Part shown: positions 1-6,121 of the stretch, one piece after another
How positions within the stretch are numbered: position 1 is the first letter of the stretch
How the letters are laid out: each line of letters begins with the position of its first letter
Source: an uncultured Clostridia bacterium
GTDB lineage: Bacteria > Bacillota > Clostridia > Oscillospirales > Ruminococcaceae
Assembly (NCBI GenBank): GCA_937891895.1
Contig: CALATN010000021.1
Span: 1-11,719 of the forward strand
DNA length: 11,719 bases
Direction: 5' to 3'
Notes under the pieces: model-generated
Told to the model about the DNA's origin: nothing
What the model saw: the letters and a program-made list of their open reading frames with translations, nothing else
Database searches by the model: none
Translations under genes and position numbers: made by a program

Positions 1-54
1 GCTGAAATTGTCGAGAAAATTACTCCTCTATATAATTTCAAAGCTAGTGAGTAA
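1..54 (+). CDS. C-terminal tail of an unidentified gene (partial)
   Basis: Frame 1 is open from the window edge to a TAA at 52-54 and encodes 17 residues (AEIVEKITPLYNFKASE). The residue composition is protein-like, but the stretch is too short to identify. It could also be chance open frame. No terminator hairpin is visible between it and the next promoter. Confidence 0.4.
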   Translation, partial: AEIVEKITPLYNFKASE

Positions 55-119
55 ATCATTTGCAATGTTACTTGATGTGTTTGTAACTGATTAAATGAGT
101 AGCAAATTAAAACTTGTTG

Positions 120-128
120 TGTTATAAT
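120..128 (+). promoter_or_regulatory. extended -10 promoter for the HAD hydrolase
   Basis: TGTTATAAT matches the extended -10 consensus TGnTATAAT exactly. No good -35 lies 17 bases upstream, as expected for an extended -10 promoter. It sits about 40 bases before the chosen TTG start of the next gene. Confidence 0.5.
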
Positions 129-170
129 AAATCAGTTAGGACTAACATCCTGATTTGTGAGGTGATTCTT

Positions 171-788
171 TTGGATATTAAATGGATTTTCTTTGATGTA
201 GGTTCAACCCTTGTTGATGAAACAGAGGCCTACAATCATAGAGCAAGGGAAATGCTTAAGAACACTGACATTTCATTTTCTGCATTTGATGACAAAAGGA
301 TTGAATTAGCAGGTCTTGGGTATGACGGAAATTCAAAAGCAATCGAGTATTTCGGACTTAATAAAACACTTTGGCATTCTGAGGATGAGGTGCCTTTTGA
401 TGATGCATCTGAAACTTTAGAGCATCTTAAAAATCGAGGCTACAAATTAGGCGTTATTGCAAATCAGGATGCAGGAACAGCACAAAGATTAGAAGCTTTC
501 GGCTTGCTTAAATACTTCGATGTTTTAGCCACATCAGCAGAGCTTGGTGTTGCAAAACCTGATAAACTGATTTTTAAAAAGGCATTTGAATTGGCAGGTT
601 GTAAGCCTCAGGACTCTGTAATGATTGGGGATAGGCTTGATAATGACATAATACCTGCGAAAGCATCAGGTATGAAAACCGTCTGGATTCGAAAGGGGTT
701 ATCAATATATCAGAATACCCAATTAGCAAGGGGTTGCACTGACTTTATAATTGATAATCTGTCGGATCTTAAAGGGATATTTATGTAA
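171..788 (+). CDS. HAD-superfamily hydrolase
   Basis: A 205-residue HAD hydrolase, presumably a cytosolic phosphatase of unknown substrate. All four HAD motifs are visible. Motif I is FFDVGSTLVD, with nucleophile D9; the usual second Asp is replaced by Gly11, as in subfamilies with DxxGT. Motif II is GVIANQD, with N98 at the usual Ser/Thr position. The motif III Lys is K129 in AKPD, and motif IV is IGDRLDND (D154 to D159). The region between motifs I and II is long enough for a small helical C1 cap. The start is set at TTG 171 because AGGTGA at 160-165 lies 5 bases upstream. An upstream in-frame ATG at 114 lies before the -10 box and would add residues that match no HAD start. The missing second Asp of motif I leaves open whether it is a phosphatase or another C-X hydrolase. 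Confidence 0.85.
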   Translation: MDIKWIFFDVGSTLVDETEAYNHRAREMLKNTDISFSAFDDKRIELAGLGYDGNSKAIEYFGLNKTLWHSEDEVPFDDASETLEHLKNRGYKLGVIANQDAGTAQRLEAFGLLKYFDVLATSAELGVAKPDKLIFKKAFELAGCKPQDSVMIGDRLDNDIIPAKASGMKTVWIRKGLSIYQNTQLARGCTDFIIDNLSDLKGIFM

Positions 789-824
789 TTAAATTCCCAT
801 TTATCTCAAAAAAGAAAACAGTTC

Positions 825-853
825 TTGACAAATCAGATTTTTAGGTGTATCAT
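825..853 (+). promoter_or_regulatory. sigma-A promoter of riboswitch module 1
   Basis: A perfect -35 TTGACA (825-830), a 17-base spacer and a -10 TATCAT (848-853) predict a transcript starting near 860, just before the aptamer. The same promoter recurs before module 2 with one spacer change. Confidence 0.88.
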
Positions 854-863
854 ACAGTAAACC

Positions 864-953
864 CATGAGGGAGTAGCAAGCGAAATATCGTAGCAAGTCA
901 ACATCCTGGCAGTTTTTAAACTGTCTGGCTTGTTTTAAATTGCCAGACTCATG
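864..953 (+). promoter_or_regulatory. yybP-ykoY-type (Mn2+) riboswitch aptamer, copy 1
   Basis: The motif GGGAGTAGC just inside the first stem, and GTCAACATCCTGGCAG further on, match my recollection of the yybP-ykoY consensus (GGGGAGUAGC ... GUCAACAUACUGGC), a Mn2+ sensor. P1 is CATGAG 864-869 with CTCATG 948-953. An inner hairpin pairs 881-883 with 888-890, and another pairs 908-914 with 919-925. The 3' element (TGGCTTG ... CCAGACTC) keeps the GGCUU and AGAC signatures but departs from the usual GGGCUUUGCC form, so the ligand call is less firm than the structural call. It controls the membrane-protein gene at 1081 and probably the genes behind it. Confidence 0.78.
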
Positions 954-1011
954 TATAGAATAAAGCTATACATGGAGTCCGTTTATAAGAGTTAAAACCC
1001 AAGTATAGCTT
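950..1011 (+). promoter_or_regulatory. expression platform 1: anti-antiterminator and antiterminator
   Basis: Two mutually exclusive helices share one strand. CATGTATAG (950-958) pairs over 9 bp with CTATACATG (966-974). Alternatively AAGCTATAC (963-971) pairs over 9 bp with GTATAGCTT (1003-1011), which occupies the 5' arm of the terminator. Bases 950-953 also belong to aptamer P1. Ligand-stabilised P1 should therefore break the first helix, free the second and block termination, giving a genetic ON switch. This is inference from base pairing. Confidence 0.72.
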
Positions 1012-1037
1012 AAGGCTGTGCTTGGGTTATTTTATTT
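996..1037 (+). terminator. riboswitch-controlled intrinsic terminator 1
   Basis: AACCCAAGTATAGC (996-1009) pairs with GCTGTGCTTGGGTT (1015-1028) over 14 bp with two G-U pairs and loop TTAAG. A T-rich but interrupted tract (ATTTTATTT) follows. It lies before the first gene and not after one, so it acts as an attenuator. Confidence 0.88.
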
Positions 1038-1080
1038 GAGAGGAAAGATTTTTGTGTTGTTAGTTTTAGAAGGAATTGTA

Positions 1081-1536
1081 ATGTGCTTTATATTGCTTTT
1101 AGTTTGCGTTGTTGCAATAGCAAACGGACCCGTAGGCGGCGTAGCACTTTACGAAAATGATGTTCAGAAAAGAGTTGTAGAGCTTGGGCTTACAACCAAA
1201 AAGAAAATCAAGAAAAGCTTTGTGTTGATGTCAGTTGCTTTGTATCTTCCGTTGTTTACATTAGTGCCGTTTATGGTGTATTATATAAACGGAGCGACAG
1301 GCTTTTGGGATGGCTTCTGGCAGATGTCCATTATAATGTGGATTATGGGTCTGTTTGACCGCTTATTTATCGACTTTTATTGGGTGGGTCACACAAAGGC
1401 TTGGCATATAGAAGGCACAGAAGATTTGAAGCCATATATCCCTGTGAAAGTAGCGGTAGTTAAGTGGATTTTTTCCATAATCGGTATGCCGATTATTTCA
1501 GCTATTATCGCTTGGGTCGTTACGCTTTTTAGTTGA
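1081..1536 (+). CDS. small four-helix membrane protein, unknown function
   Basis: A 151-residue integral membrane protein that I cannot assign to a characterised family. Four hydrophobic segments are visible, roughly at residues 2-22, 46-68, 76-100 and 124-150. A cytosol-like basic stretch (KKKIKKS) precedes the second segment. Polar residues stand out near the third segment: FDRLFIDFYW, then HTKAW and GTEDLKPY. These could be a metal or ligand site. The ATG at 1081 is preferred because AGAAGGA (1068-1074) lies 6 bases upstream. GTG 1054, behind AGAGGAAAG, is a possible alternative that would add nine residues. A GTG at 1018 falls inside the terminator and is excluded. As the first gene after a Mn2+-type riboswitch, it could take part in metal export or homeostasis. 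That is inference from position only. Confidence 0.75.
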   Translation: MCFILLLVCVVAIANGPVGGVALYENDVQKRVVELGLTTKKKIKKSFVLMSVALYLPLFTLVPFMVYYINGATGFWDGFWQMSIIMWIMGLFDRLFIDFYWVGHTKAWHIEGTEDLKPYIPVKVAVVKWIFSIIGMPIISAIIAWVVTLFS

Positions 1537-1590
1537 TAACATATTATACAGATCTATGAAATAATGATGTTTCAGAGAGGAGAGCTTTTA

Positions 1591-2307
1591 GTGGAAACTT
1601 ATAAGGAGTTTTTAGACAGAATCAATTCCTTTGAGAAAAGCGAGATTGATTTAGGCAATGATTATTTTAAGGGCAATCCGTCAATCGCTTTAAAGGTTAA
1701 TGAAGATAACAGTTTTCGGCCTTTCTATGGCGATACTGTTGTTTTCAACCTTGATGATGCTACAAAGCAAAAGCTTAAAAGAATTGTAGACAGCATAAAT
1801 GCAGTTGCACCCGAATGTTTTTGCGAAAGCTTGGTGTCAAATACATTTCACATGACCTTGCACGACCTTAGCAATTCACCTATGTTGGAAGATGTAGCCT
1901 CAGAAATTTTTCATAATGAGCTCAAGGCTTTGAAGATTGCAGAAAATATAACTCCGCATAAAATCAAAATGAAAAGCAAATATATCTTCAATATGGTGAA
2001 CACAAGCCTCGTTATGGGCTTGTATCCCGCTGATGAAGAAGAGTATACTAAGCTTATGAATTTGTACTATCTTTTTGATGATGTGAAAAAGCTCGGATAT
2101 CCTCTGACTCCTCATATTACCCTTGGTTATTATAACGTTAAGGGTTTTAGTGCAGATTCGGCAAGAAAGTTAGAAAATATCGTAAAAGAGCTTAATGCAA
2201 ATGAAATGGAAATTGAAATAAAATTGGACACAAAAGAGCTTTTCTATCAGAAGTTCATAAGTATGAATGATTACATAAACATTTTCTGTGTGGCAGGTAA
2301 GAAATAA
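1591..2307 (+). CDS. 2H phosphoesterase-like (LigT/2'-5' RNA ligase fold) protein
   Basis: A 238-residue soluble protein with two HxTL motifs 88 residues apart: HMTL at 87-90 and HITL at 175-178. Paired HxT/S motifs define the 2H phosphoesterase superfamily, whose members open cyclic 2',3'-phosphates or cyclic nucleotides, or act on RNA ends. The substrate here cannot be told. The start is placed at GTG 1591, because AGGAG at 1578-1582 lies 8 bases upstream. The in-frame ATGs at 1564 and 1567 lack a Shine-Dalgarno sequence at normal distance. Its TAA overlaps the next ATG by one base (TAATG), suggesting translational coupling to the deacetylase-like gene. About 55 bases separate it from the membrane-protein gene, with no convincing promoter. 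Confidence 0.78.
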   Translation: METYKEFLDRINSFEKSEIDLGNDYFKGNPSIALKVNEDNSFRPFYGDTVVFNLDDATKQKLKRIVDSINAVAPECFCESLVSNTFHMTLHDLSNSPMLEDVASEIFHNELKALKIAENITPHKIKMKSKYIFNMVNTSLVMGLYPADEEEYTKLMNLYYLFDDVKKLGYPLTPHITLGYYNVKGFSADSARKLENIVKELNANEMEIEIKLDTKELFYQKFISMNDYINIFCVAGKK

Positions 2308-3128
2308 TGATAAAGAAATTATATCCATTTGGTAAAGCCAAAGCATTTAACGTTACATACGATGACGGTGTTTTGCAGGATGTAAGGTTTGTAGAGCTTC
2401 TTAATAAATACAACCTCAAAGGCACATTCAACCTTAATTCAGGGCTTATGGAAAATGAGTTTGAGTGGACCCACGAAAGCGGTTTGGTAGTAAAACGCCT
2501 AAATAAAGAAAAGGTTTTATCGCTTTATAACGGTCACGAAATCGCCAGCCACACCTTAACTCATACCTATCTGGAAGGTAAAAGCGAAGCTGAGGTTATG
2601 TTTGAACTTCAAGAGGACAAGAAGAATCTTGAAACCCTTTTCCAAAGAGGAATCAAAGGCTTTGCAGCTCCTTTCGATTATTACAGCGATTTGATTGAAG
2701 AATGTGTCAGAAAGTGCGGCTTTGAATATGCAAGAATCTCAGAAGAATCATTATCCTTTAAGCCTCAGACAGACTATTACAGATGGAAAGCAACTGTCTT
2801 TCATCTTGATGATTCTCTCACTAAATTAGCAAGTGATTTCATCAACACAGAAGAGGACCTTGCTCTGTTTCAGATTGTAGGTCACTCATACGACCTTGAT
2901 ACAGAAAATATGTGGGATAAAATCGAGAACTTGTTCAAAGAAATCTCATTGCAGGATGATATTCTGCCTATGACCACCATTGAAGTAATCGACTATCTGA
3001 AAGCTATGGATAAAGCCGAAATAACACACAGCCATATCGTAAATCATAGTAAGCAAACCTTGTGGTTCTCGGTAAACGGTGCTGTGTGCAAAATCGACCC
3101 TGAAAGTAAATTTGCTATAGATGAGTAA
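2307..3128 (+). CDS. polysaccharide deacetylase (NodB-homology) family protein
   Basis: A 273-residue protein of the carbohydrate esterase 4 type. The TYDDG motif (17-21) supplies the catalytic base Asp19 and metal-binding Asp20. HEIASHTLTH supplies the metal-binding His pair H82 and H86. The third motif reads AAPFD (120-124), so the usual Arg of RxPY is absent. After the deacetylase core, about 70 residues form a C-terminal extension (from roughly 205) with MTTIEVIDYL and a beta-rich end. No signal peptide or membrane anchor is present: the protein starts with a short polar stretch directly before the first strand. It is therefore predicted to be cytosolic, unlike peptidoglycan or chitin deacetylases, and may act on a small N-acyl compound. 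AGGTAAG (2295-2301) inside the upstream gene serves as its ribosome binding site. Confidence 0.8.
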   Translation: MIKKLYPFGKAKAFNVTYDDGVLQDVRFVELLNKYNLKGTFNLNSGLMENEFEWTHESGLVVKRLNKEKVLSLYNGHEIASHTLTHTYLEGKSEAEVMFELQEDKKNLETLFQRGIKGFAAPFDYYSDLIEECVRKCGFEYARISEESLSFKPQTDYYRWKATVFHLDDSLTKLASDFINTEEDLALFQIVGHSYDLDTENMWDKIENLFKEISLQDDILPMTTIEVIDYLKAMDKAEITHSHIVNHSKQTLWFSVNGAVCKIDPESKFAIDE

Positions 3129-3148
3129 GAGTTTGAAAGGTTGGTATT

Positions 3149-3610
3149 ATGAAACTGATTAGAGCAAGTGTGAATGATTGCGATAAATTATGGAAAATGC
3201 AAACAGAGGCATTCCGTGATATGTTGGAAAAATATCAGGATTATGAAATCAGTCCCGCAAATGAACCGAGAGAAAAGGTCGAGGCAAGGCTTAAGGATGA
3301 GTTTACATATTTCTACTTTATAGTTTTTGAGGAAAACTATGCAGGAGCAGTCAGAGTAGTTGATAGAAAAGACGGTAGTAGAAAAAGAGTATCGCCAATT
3401 TTTATTATGAAGGAGTTCAGGGGCAAAGGCCTTGCACAAAAGACATTTACCGAAATCGAAAAACTTCACGGTATCCATAACTGGGAGCTTGAGACCATTC
3501 TTCAAGAGGAAGGTAACTGTTATCTCTATGAAAAATTAGGATACAAAAGAACAGGCAAAGTTGAGAATATAAATGAGAGAATGGACATCGTTTTTTACGA
3601 AAAGGATTAA
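3149..3610 (+). CDS. GNAT-family N-acetyltransferase (1 of 4)
   Basis: A 153-residue single-domain acetyltransferase. The acetyl-CoA pyrophosphate loop is RGKGLA at residues 91-96, preceded by the beta4 strand (SPIFIMKEF). The late GNAT element is NCYLYEKLGYKRTG. It begins at the first strand (MKLIRASVND), as expected for a full-length small GNAT. The acceptor substrate is unknown. GAAAGG at 3133-3138 is a moderate ribosome binding site. It follows the deacetylase-like gene by 20 bases and precedes another GNAT by 11, consistent with one transcript. Confidence 0.85.
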   Translation: MKLIRASVNDCDKLWKMQTEAFRDMLEKYQDYEISPANEPREKVEARLKDEFTYFYFIVFEENYAGAVRVVDRKDGSRKRVSPIFIMKEFRGKGLAQKTFTEIEKLHGIHNWELETILQEEGNCYLYEKLGYKRTGKVENINERMDIVFYEKD

Positions 3611-3621
3611 GGTGAAAAATA

Positions 3622-4056
3622 ATGATCAGAGAAGCTAATATAAACGACTTAAATGATTTGCTTTTGCTGTATTTGCATTTGCACGAGGATTCAGTACCTG
3701 AAATTACTGAGCATGTTAAGATGACTTGGAAATCAATAATAGAAGATGAAAACCACCACATTATCGTTAAAGAGATTGACGGCAAATTAGTATCTTCCTG
3801 TGTCTGTGTCATTATTCCAAATTTAACAAGAAACGTCAGACCTTATGCTTTTGTGGAAAATGTTGTTACTCATTCAGATTATCGAGGAAAAGACTATGCA
3901 ACAGAGTGCCTCAATTTCGCCAGAGAAATTGCAGTAGCTAATAACTGCTATAAAATTATGCTTCTGACAGGGTCAAATAGTGAAGATACCTTGAATTTTT
4001 ACAAGCGGGCTGGCTATAACAGCGCAGACAAAAATGCTTTCATTCAGTGGATTTAA
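3622..4056 (+). CDS. GNAT-family N-acetyltransferase (2 of 4)
   Basis: A 144-residue GNAT with beta4 FVENVVTHSDYRGKDYA. The CoA loop is RGKDYA at 88-93, where Asp replaces the usual second Gly. The C-terminal NFYKRAGY motif is present. Similar small GNATs with an ENVVT.. strand are common in Clostridia, but I cannot name a substrate. AAGGTGA lies before the ATG, and its stop leads directly into the ribosome binding site of the carbamoyltransferase-like gene 14 bases on. It differs enough from the GNAT at 3149 that a recent tandem duplication is unlikely. Confidence 0.84.
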   Translation: MIREANINDLNDLLLLYLHLHEDSVPEITEHVKMTWKSIIEDENHHIIVKEIDGKLVSSCVCVIIPNLTRNVRPYAFVENVVTHSDYRGKDYATECLNFAREIAVANNCYKIMLLTGSNSEDTLNFYKRAGYNSADKNAFIQWI

Positions 4057-4070
4057 GGAGATGAAGGAAT

Positions 4071-4907
4071 TTGAAAAATCTTGTACGATTGACAGATTAT
4101 AGTGTAAGTGATATTTACGATATTTTTAATATAGCGGATGAAATTCAGAAGGGAAAATATAAAGATTTTTTGAAGGGTAAAAGTGTTGTTTTGTTCTTCC
4201 CAAATTCAAGTATCCGAACAAGGGTGACTTTTGAAAAGGGAATATACCTTCTTGGCGGTCAGCCTATTTTATTCCCGTCTGAAACTCTGGATAAAAAGGA
4301 AGATTTAAGGGATGTCTGCGGTTATCTTAACAACTGGGCAGATGTGGTGATAGTAAGGCATAAAGATATAAATTTAGTTGAAAAAATGGCTCAGCACCTG
4401 ACTGTGCCTGTAATTAACGCAATGACAGATGTGAACCATCCTTGCGAAGTCCTCACGGATATGTATGCACTCTCTAAAATCCGAAGCGATTTTACAAACG
4501 ACAAGTTCCTTTTTTGCGGAAAGAGTGGCAACATCGGCTTAGCGTGGAAAGAAGCGTCGGCGGTTATAGGCTTTAATTTAGAGCAGTGCTGCCCTAAAGG
4601 CTATGAAATGAACGGCATAGTGGCTTACGATAATATCTATGATGCAATTGTCGGTAAAGATATTTTGTGTACAGATTCGCTTCCTTCTGATATTCTTGAT
4701 GATTTCAAAGAGTGTCAGGTAACATTAAAGGCTATGAAAATGGCAAACGAGGGGGCGCTTTTAAACCCTTGTCCGCCTTTTTTTCGTGGCGAGGAAGTAT
4801 CGGCAGATGTAATTGATTCTCAGTATTTTGTAGGCTATGAATTTAAAAAGCACCTGCTTGAAGTTCAGCAGGCAGTTATGATATACTGCTTGACCAGAAA
4901 ATCTTAA
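4071..4907 (+). CDS. ornithine/aspartate carbamoyltransferase-family protein, divergent
   Basis: A 278-residue protein of the transcarbamoylase fold, shorter than typical ornithine carbamoyltransferases (about 310-330). The carbamoyl-phosphate loop is SIRTR (47-51), where STRTR is usual. HPCEVLTD (123-130) matches the HPxQxLxD motif. The amino-acid side is altered. The HCLP element reads N232-P-C234-P-P followed by FFRGEEV, losing the His and Leu. The DxxxSMG loop keeps D202 and S206 but lacks the Met-Gly. The C-terminal helix LLEVQQAVM is present. The likely chemistry is transfer of carbamoyl phosphate to an amine other than, or as well as, ornithine. No other arginine gene is nearby, which argues against a housekeeping argF. 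It starts at TTG 4071 with AAGGAG at 4055-4060; the ATG at 4061 is out of frame. Confidence 0.78.
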   Translation: MKNLVRLTDYSVSDIYDIFNIADEIQKGKYKDFLKGKSVVLFFPNSSIRTRVTFEKGIYLLGGQPILFPSETLDKKEDLRDVCGYLNNWADVVIVRHKDINLVEKMAQHLTVPVINAMTDVNHPCEVLTDMYALSKIRSDFTNDKFLFCGKSGNIGLAWKEASAVIGFNLEQCCPKGYEMNGIVAYDNIYDAIVGKDILCTDSLPSDILDDFKECQVTLKAMKMANEGALLNPCPPFFRGEEVSADVIDSQYFVGYEFKKHLLEVQQAVMIYCLTRKS

Positions 4908-4940
4908 TTTAATTTATAAATAATTTGAGGTAAGAATATA

Positions 4941-5393
4941 ATGAAAAATTTTAAGTATATTACATTAAGAGAAGCACCAATGCTTTTGGATACAGCCGCA
5001 AGCTGGTTTAACAGCAAATGGGGTGTGCCTAAGGAAGCATACCTTGAGTGTATGGAAAGTTACCTCAAGGGTGAAACTGAGCTTGGTTGGTATCTCTGCT
5101 TAGACGATGACAAAATCGTCGGCGGTATGGGTGTTATCGAAAACGATTTTCACGACAGAAAAGACCTTACTCCCAATGTATGTGCCGTTTATACCGAAGA
5201 AAGCTACCGCAAGCAAGGTATTGCAGGTGTGCTTCTGAATATGGTAGTGGATGACCTTAAATCCAAGGGTATCAGCCCTGTATATCTGGTGACAGATCAC
5301 ACAGGCTTTTACGAGCGATACGGCTGGGAGTTTTACTGCATGGCTCAGGGTGACGGCGAGCCTGAAATGACAAGATTATATATTCACAGATAA
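4941..5393 (+). CDS. GNAT-family N-acetyltransferase (3 of 4)
   Basis: A 150-residue GNAT. The N-terminal part contains AASWFNSKWGVPKEAY, a helix seen in a common Clostridia GNAT group. Beta4 and the CoA loop are NVCAVYTEESYRKQGIAG, with R90-K-Q-G-I-A95. Near the C terminus, HTGFYERYGWEF supplies the usual Tyr that can act as general acid. The substrate is unknown. GAGGTAAG is a good ribosome binding site. The gap to the preceding gene is 33 bases, the widest in the second half of the run, but it holds no clear promoter or terminator. Confidence 0.85.
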   Translation: MKNFKYITLREAPMLLDTAASWFNSKWGVPKEAYLECMESYLKGETELGWYLCLDDDKIVGGMGVIENDFHDRKDLTPNVCAVYTEESYRKQGIAGVLLNMVVDDLKSKGISPVYLVTDHTGFYERYGWEFYCMAQGDGEPEMTRLYIHR

Positions 5394-5403
5394 GGAGAAA
5401 ATT

Positions 5404-5916
5404 ATGAACATCAAAACACAAAGACTTGAAATCACAGAATTTACACTTGATATGGTTGGGGCAGTACACCTCAACTCTCTTGACGAGGATAACCGCAAGT
5501 TTAATCCCAACGAGGTTTTCGAAACAATGGAAATTGCTCAGGACACAGTTGAGTTTCTTATGAGCGTTTACGAAAACGGTGACGGTCCTTTAGTATATCC
5601 AGTTTTACTTGCTGACGGTACAAATATCGGCTACGTTCAGGCTGTGCCTATGGATGATGATAAGTGGGAGGTAGGCTATCACATCGCAAAGAGTTTTGCA
5701 GGCAAAGGCTATGCTACCGAAGCAGTCAAAGCCTTTCTCCCTGTAATTATGAAAGAGCTTGGCATTACCGAAATCCTCGGTATCTGCATTAGTGAAAATA
5801 TTGCTTCCATAAAGGTTTTAGAGAAAGTGGGCTTTACAAAAGAGTTTGAGGGTATGGGTACATATCAGGACGAGGAAAGAGAAATCTGTAAGTACACATA
5901 CACACTTACTGACTGA
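5404..5916 (+). CDS. GNAT-family N-acetyltransferase, RimJ/RimL-like (4 of 4)
   Basis: A 170-residue acetyltransferase of the Acetyltransf_3 type. It opens with IKTQRLEI, a typical RimJ/RimL-like beginning (xTxRLxL). The CoA loop is AGKGYATEA (from A99). NIASIKVLEKVGF near the end is the usual N-x-A-S-x-x-v-x-x-k-x-G-F signature. Such proteins acetylate protein N-termini, amino acids or drugs, and the target here is unknown. AAGGAG precedes the ATG. It is the last gene before the second riboswitch module. No terminator follows it, so read-through transcripts would meet the module 2 attenuator. Confidence 0.86.
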   Translation: MNIKTQRLEITEFTLDMVGAVHLNSLDEDNRKFNPNEVFETMEIAQDTVEFLMSVYENGDGPLVYPVLLADGTNIGYVQAVPMDDDKWEVGYHIAKSFAGKGYATEAVKAFLPVIMKELGITEILGICISENIASIKVLEKVGFTKEFEGMGTYQDEEREICKYTYTLTD

Positions 5917-5932
5917 TAGTGCTTTAAAATTG

Positions 5933-5961
5933 TTGACAAATCCGATTTTTAGGTGTATCAT
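5933..5961 (+). promoter_or_regulatory. sigma-A promoter of riboswitch module 2
   Basis: TTGACA (5933-5938), a 17-base spacer and TATCAT (5956-5961) place it only 16 bases after the stop of the last GNAT gene. The spacer differs from module 1 by a single base (AATCCG for AATCAG). Confidence 0.88.
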
Positions 5962-5971
5962 ACAGTAAACC

Positions 5972-6063
5972 CATGAGGGAGTAGCAAGCGGTAAAATACC
6001 GTAGCAAGTCAACATCCTGGCAGTTTTTAACTGTCTGGCTTGTTTTAAATTGCCAGACTCATG
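5972..6063 (+). promoter_or_regulatory. yybP-ykoY-type (Mn2+) riboswitch aptamer, copy 2
   Basis: It has the same core as copy 1. P1 is CATGAG 5972-5977 with CTCATG 6058-6063. The inner hairpin is lengthened to CGGTA (5989-5993) with TACCG (5997-6001). The second hairpin pairs 6019-6025 with 6029-6035. Both differences from copy 1 preserve pairing, which supports a functional RNA. It controls the methyltransferase at 6162 and probably the kinase-like gene after it. Confidence 0.78.
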
Positions 6064-6121
6064 TATAGAGAATAGCTATACATTGAGTAAATATCTTAGA
6101 TTTAAAACCCAAGTATAGCTT
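6060..6121 (+). promoter_or_regulatory. expression platform 2: anti-antiterminator and antiterminator
   Basis: ATGTATAG (6061-6068) pairs with CTATACAT (6076-6083). Alternatively AGCTATAC (6074-6081) pairs with GTATAGCT (6113-6120), inside the terminator 5' arm. The logic matches module 1, with each helix one pair shorter at 8 bp. Loop bases differ (AGAATAG for AATAAAG), yet both competing helices are kept. Confidence 0.7.

Larger units (their letters stand above)
825..1028 (+). repeat. direct repeat copy 1: promoter + riboswitch + terminator module
   Basis: This 204-base block recurs in the same orientation at 5933-6138. The promoter, aptamer core and terminator are nearly base-for-base identical. 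The differences are a G/T-rich insertion in one aptamer hairpin, one missing A in another loop, and a diverged linker between the antiterminator arms (about 975-993). The pattern suggests a duplication kept under selection for RNA structure. Confidence 0.95.

Noticed and set aside
1018..1080. Longer N terminus for the membrane protein from GTG 1018
   Set aside because: The GTG lies inside the 3' arm of the riboswitch terminator, has no ribosome binding site, and its reading would be gated out. ATG 1081 has a good site.
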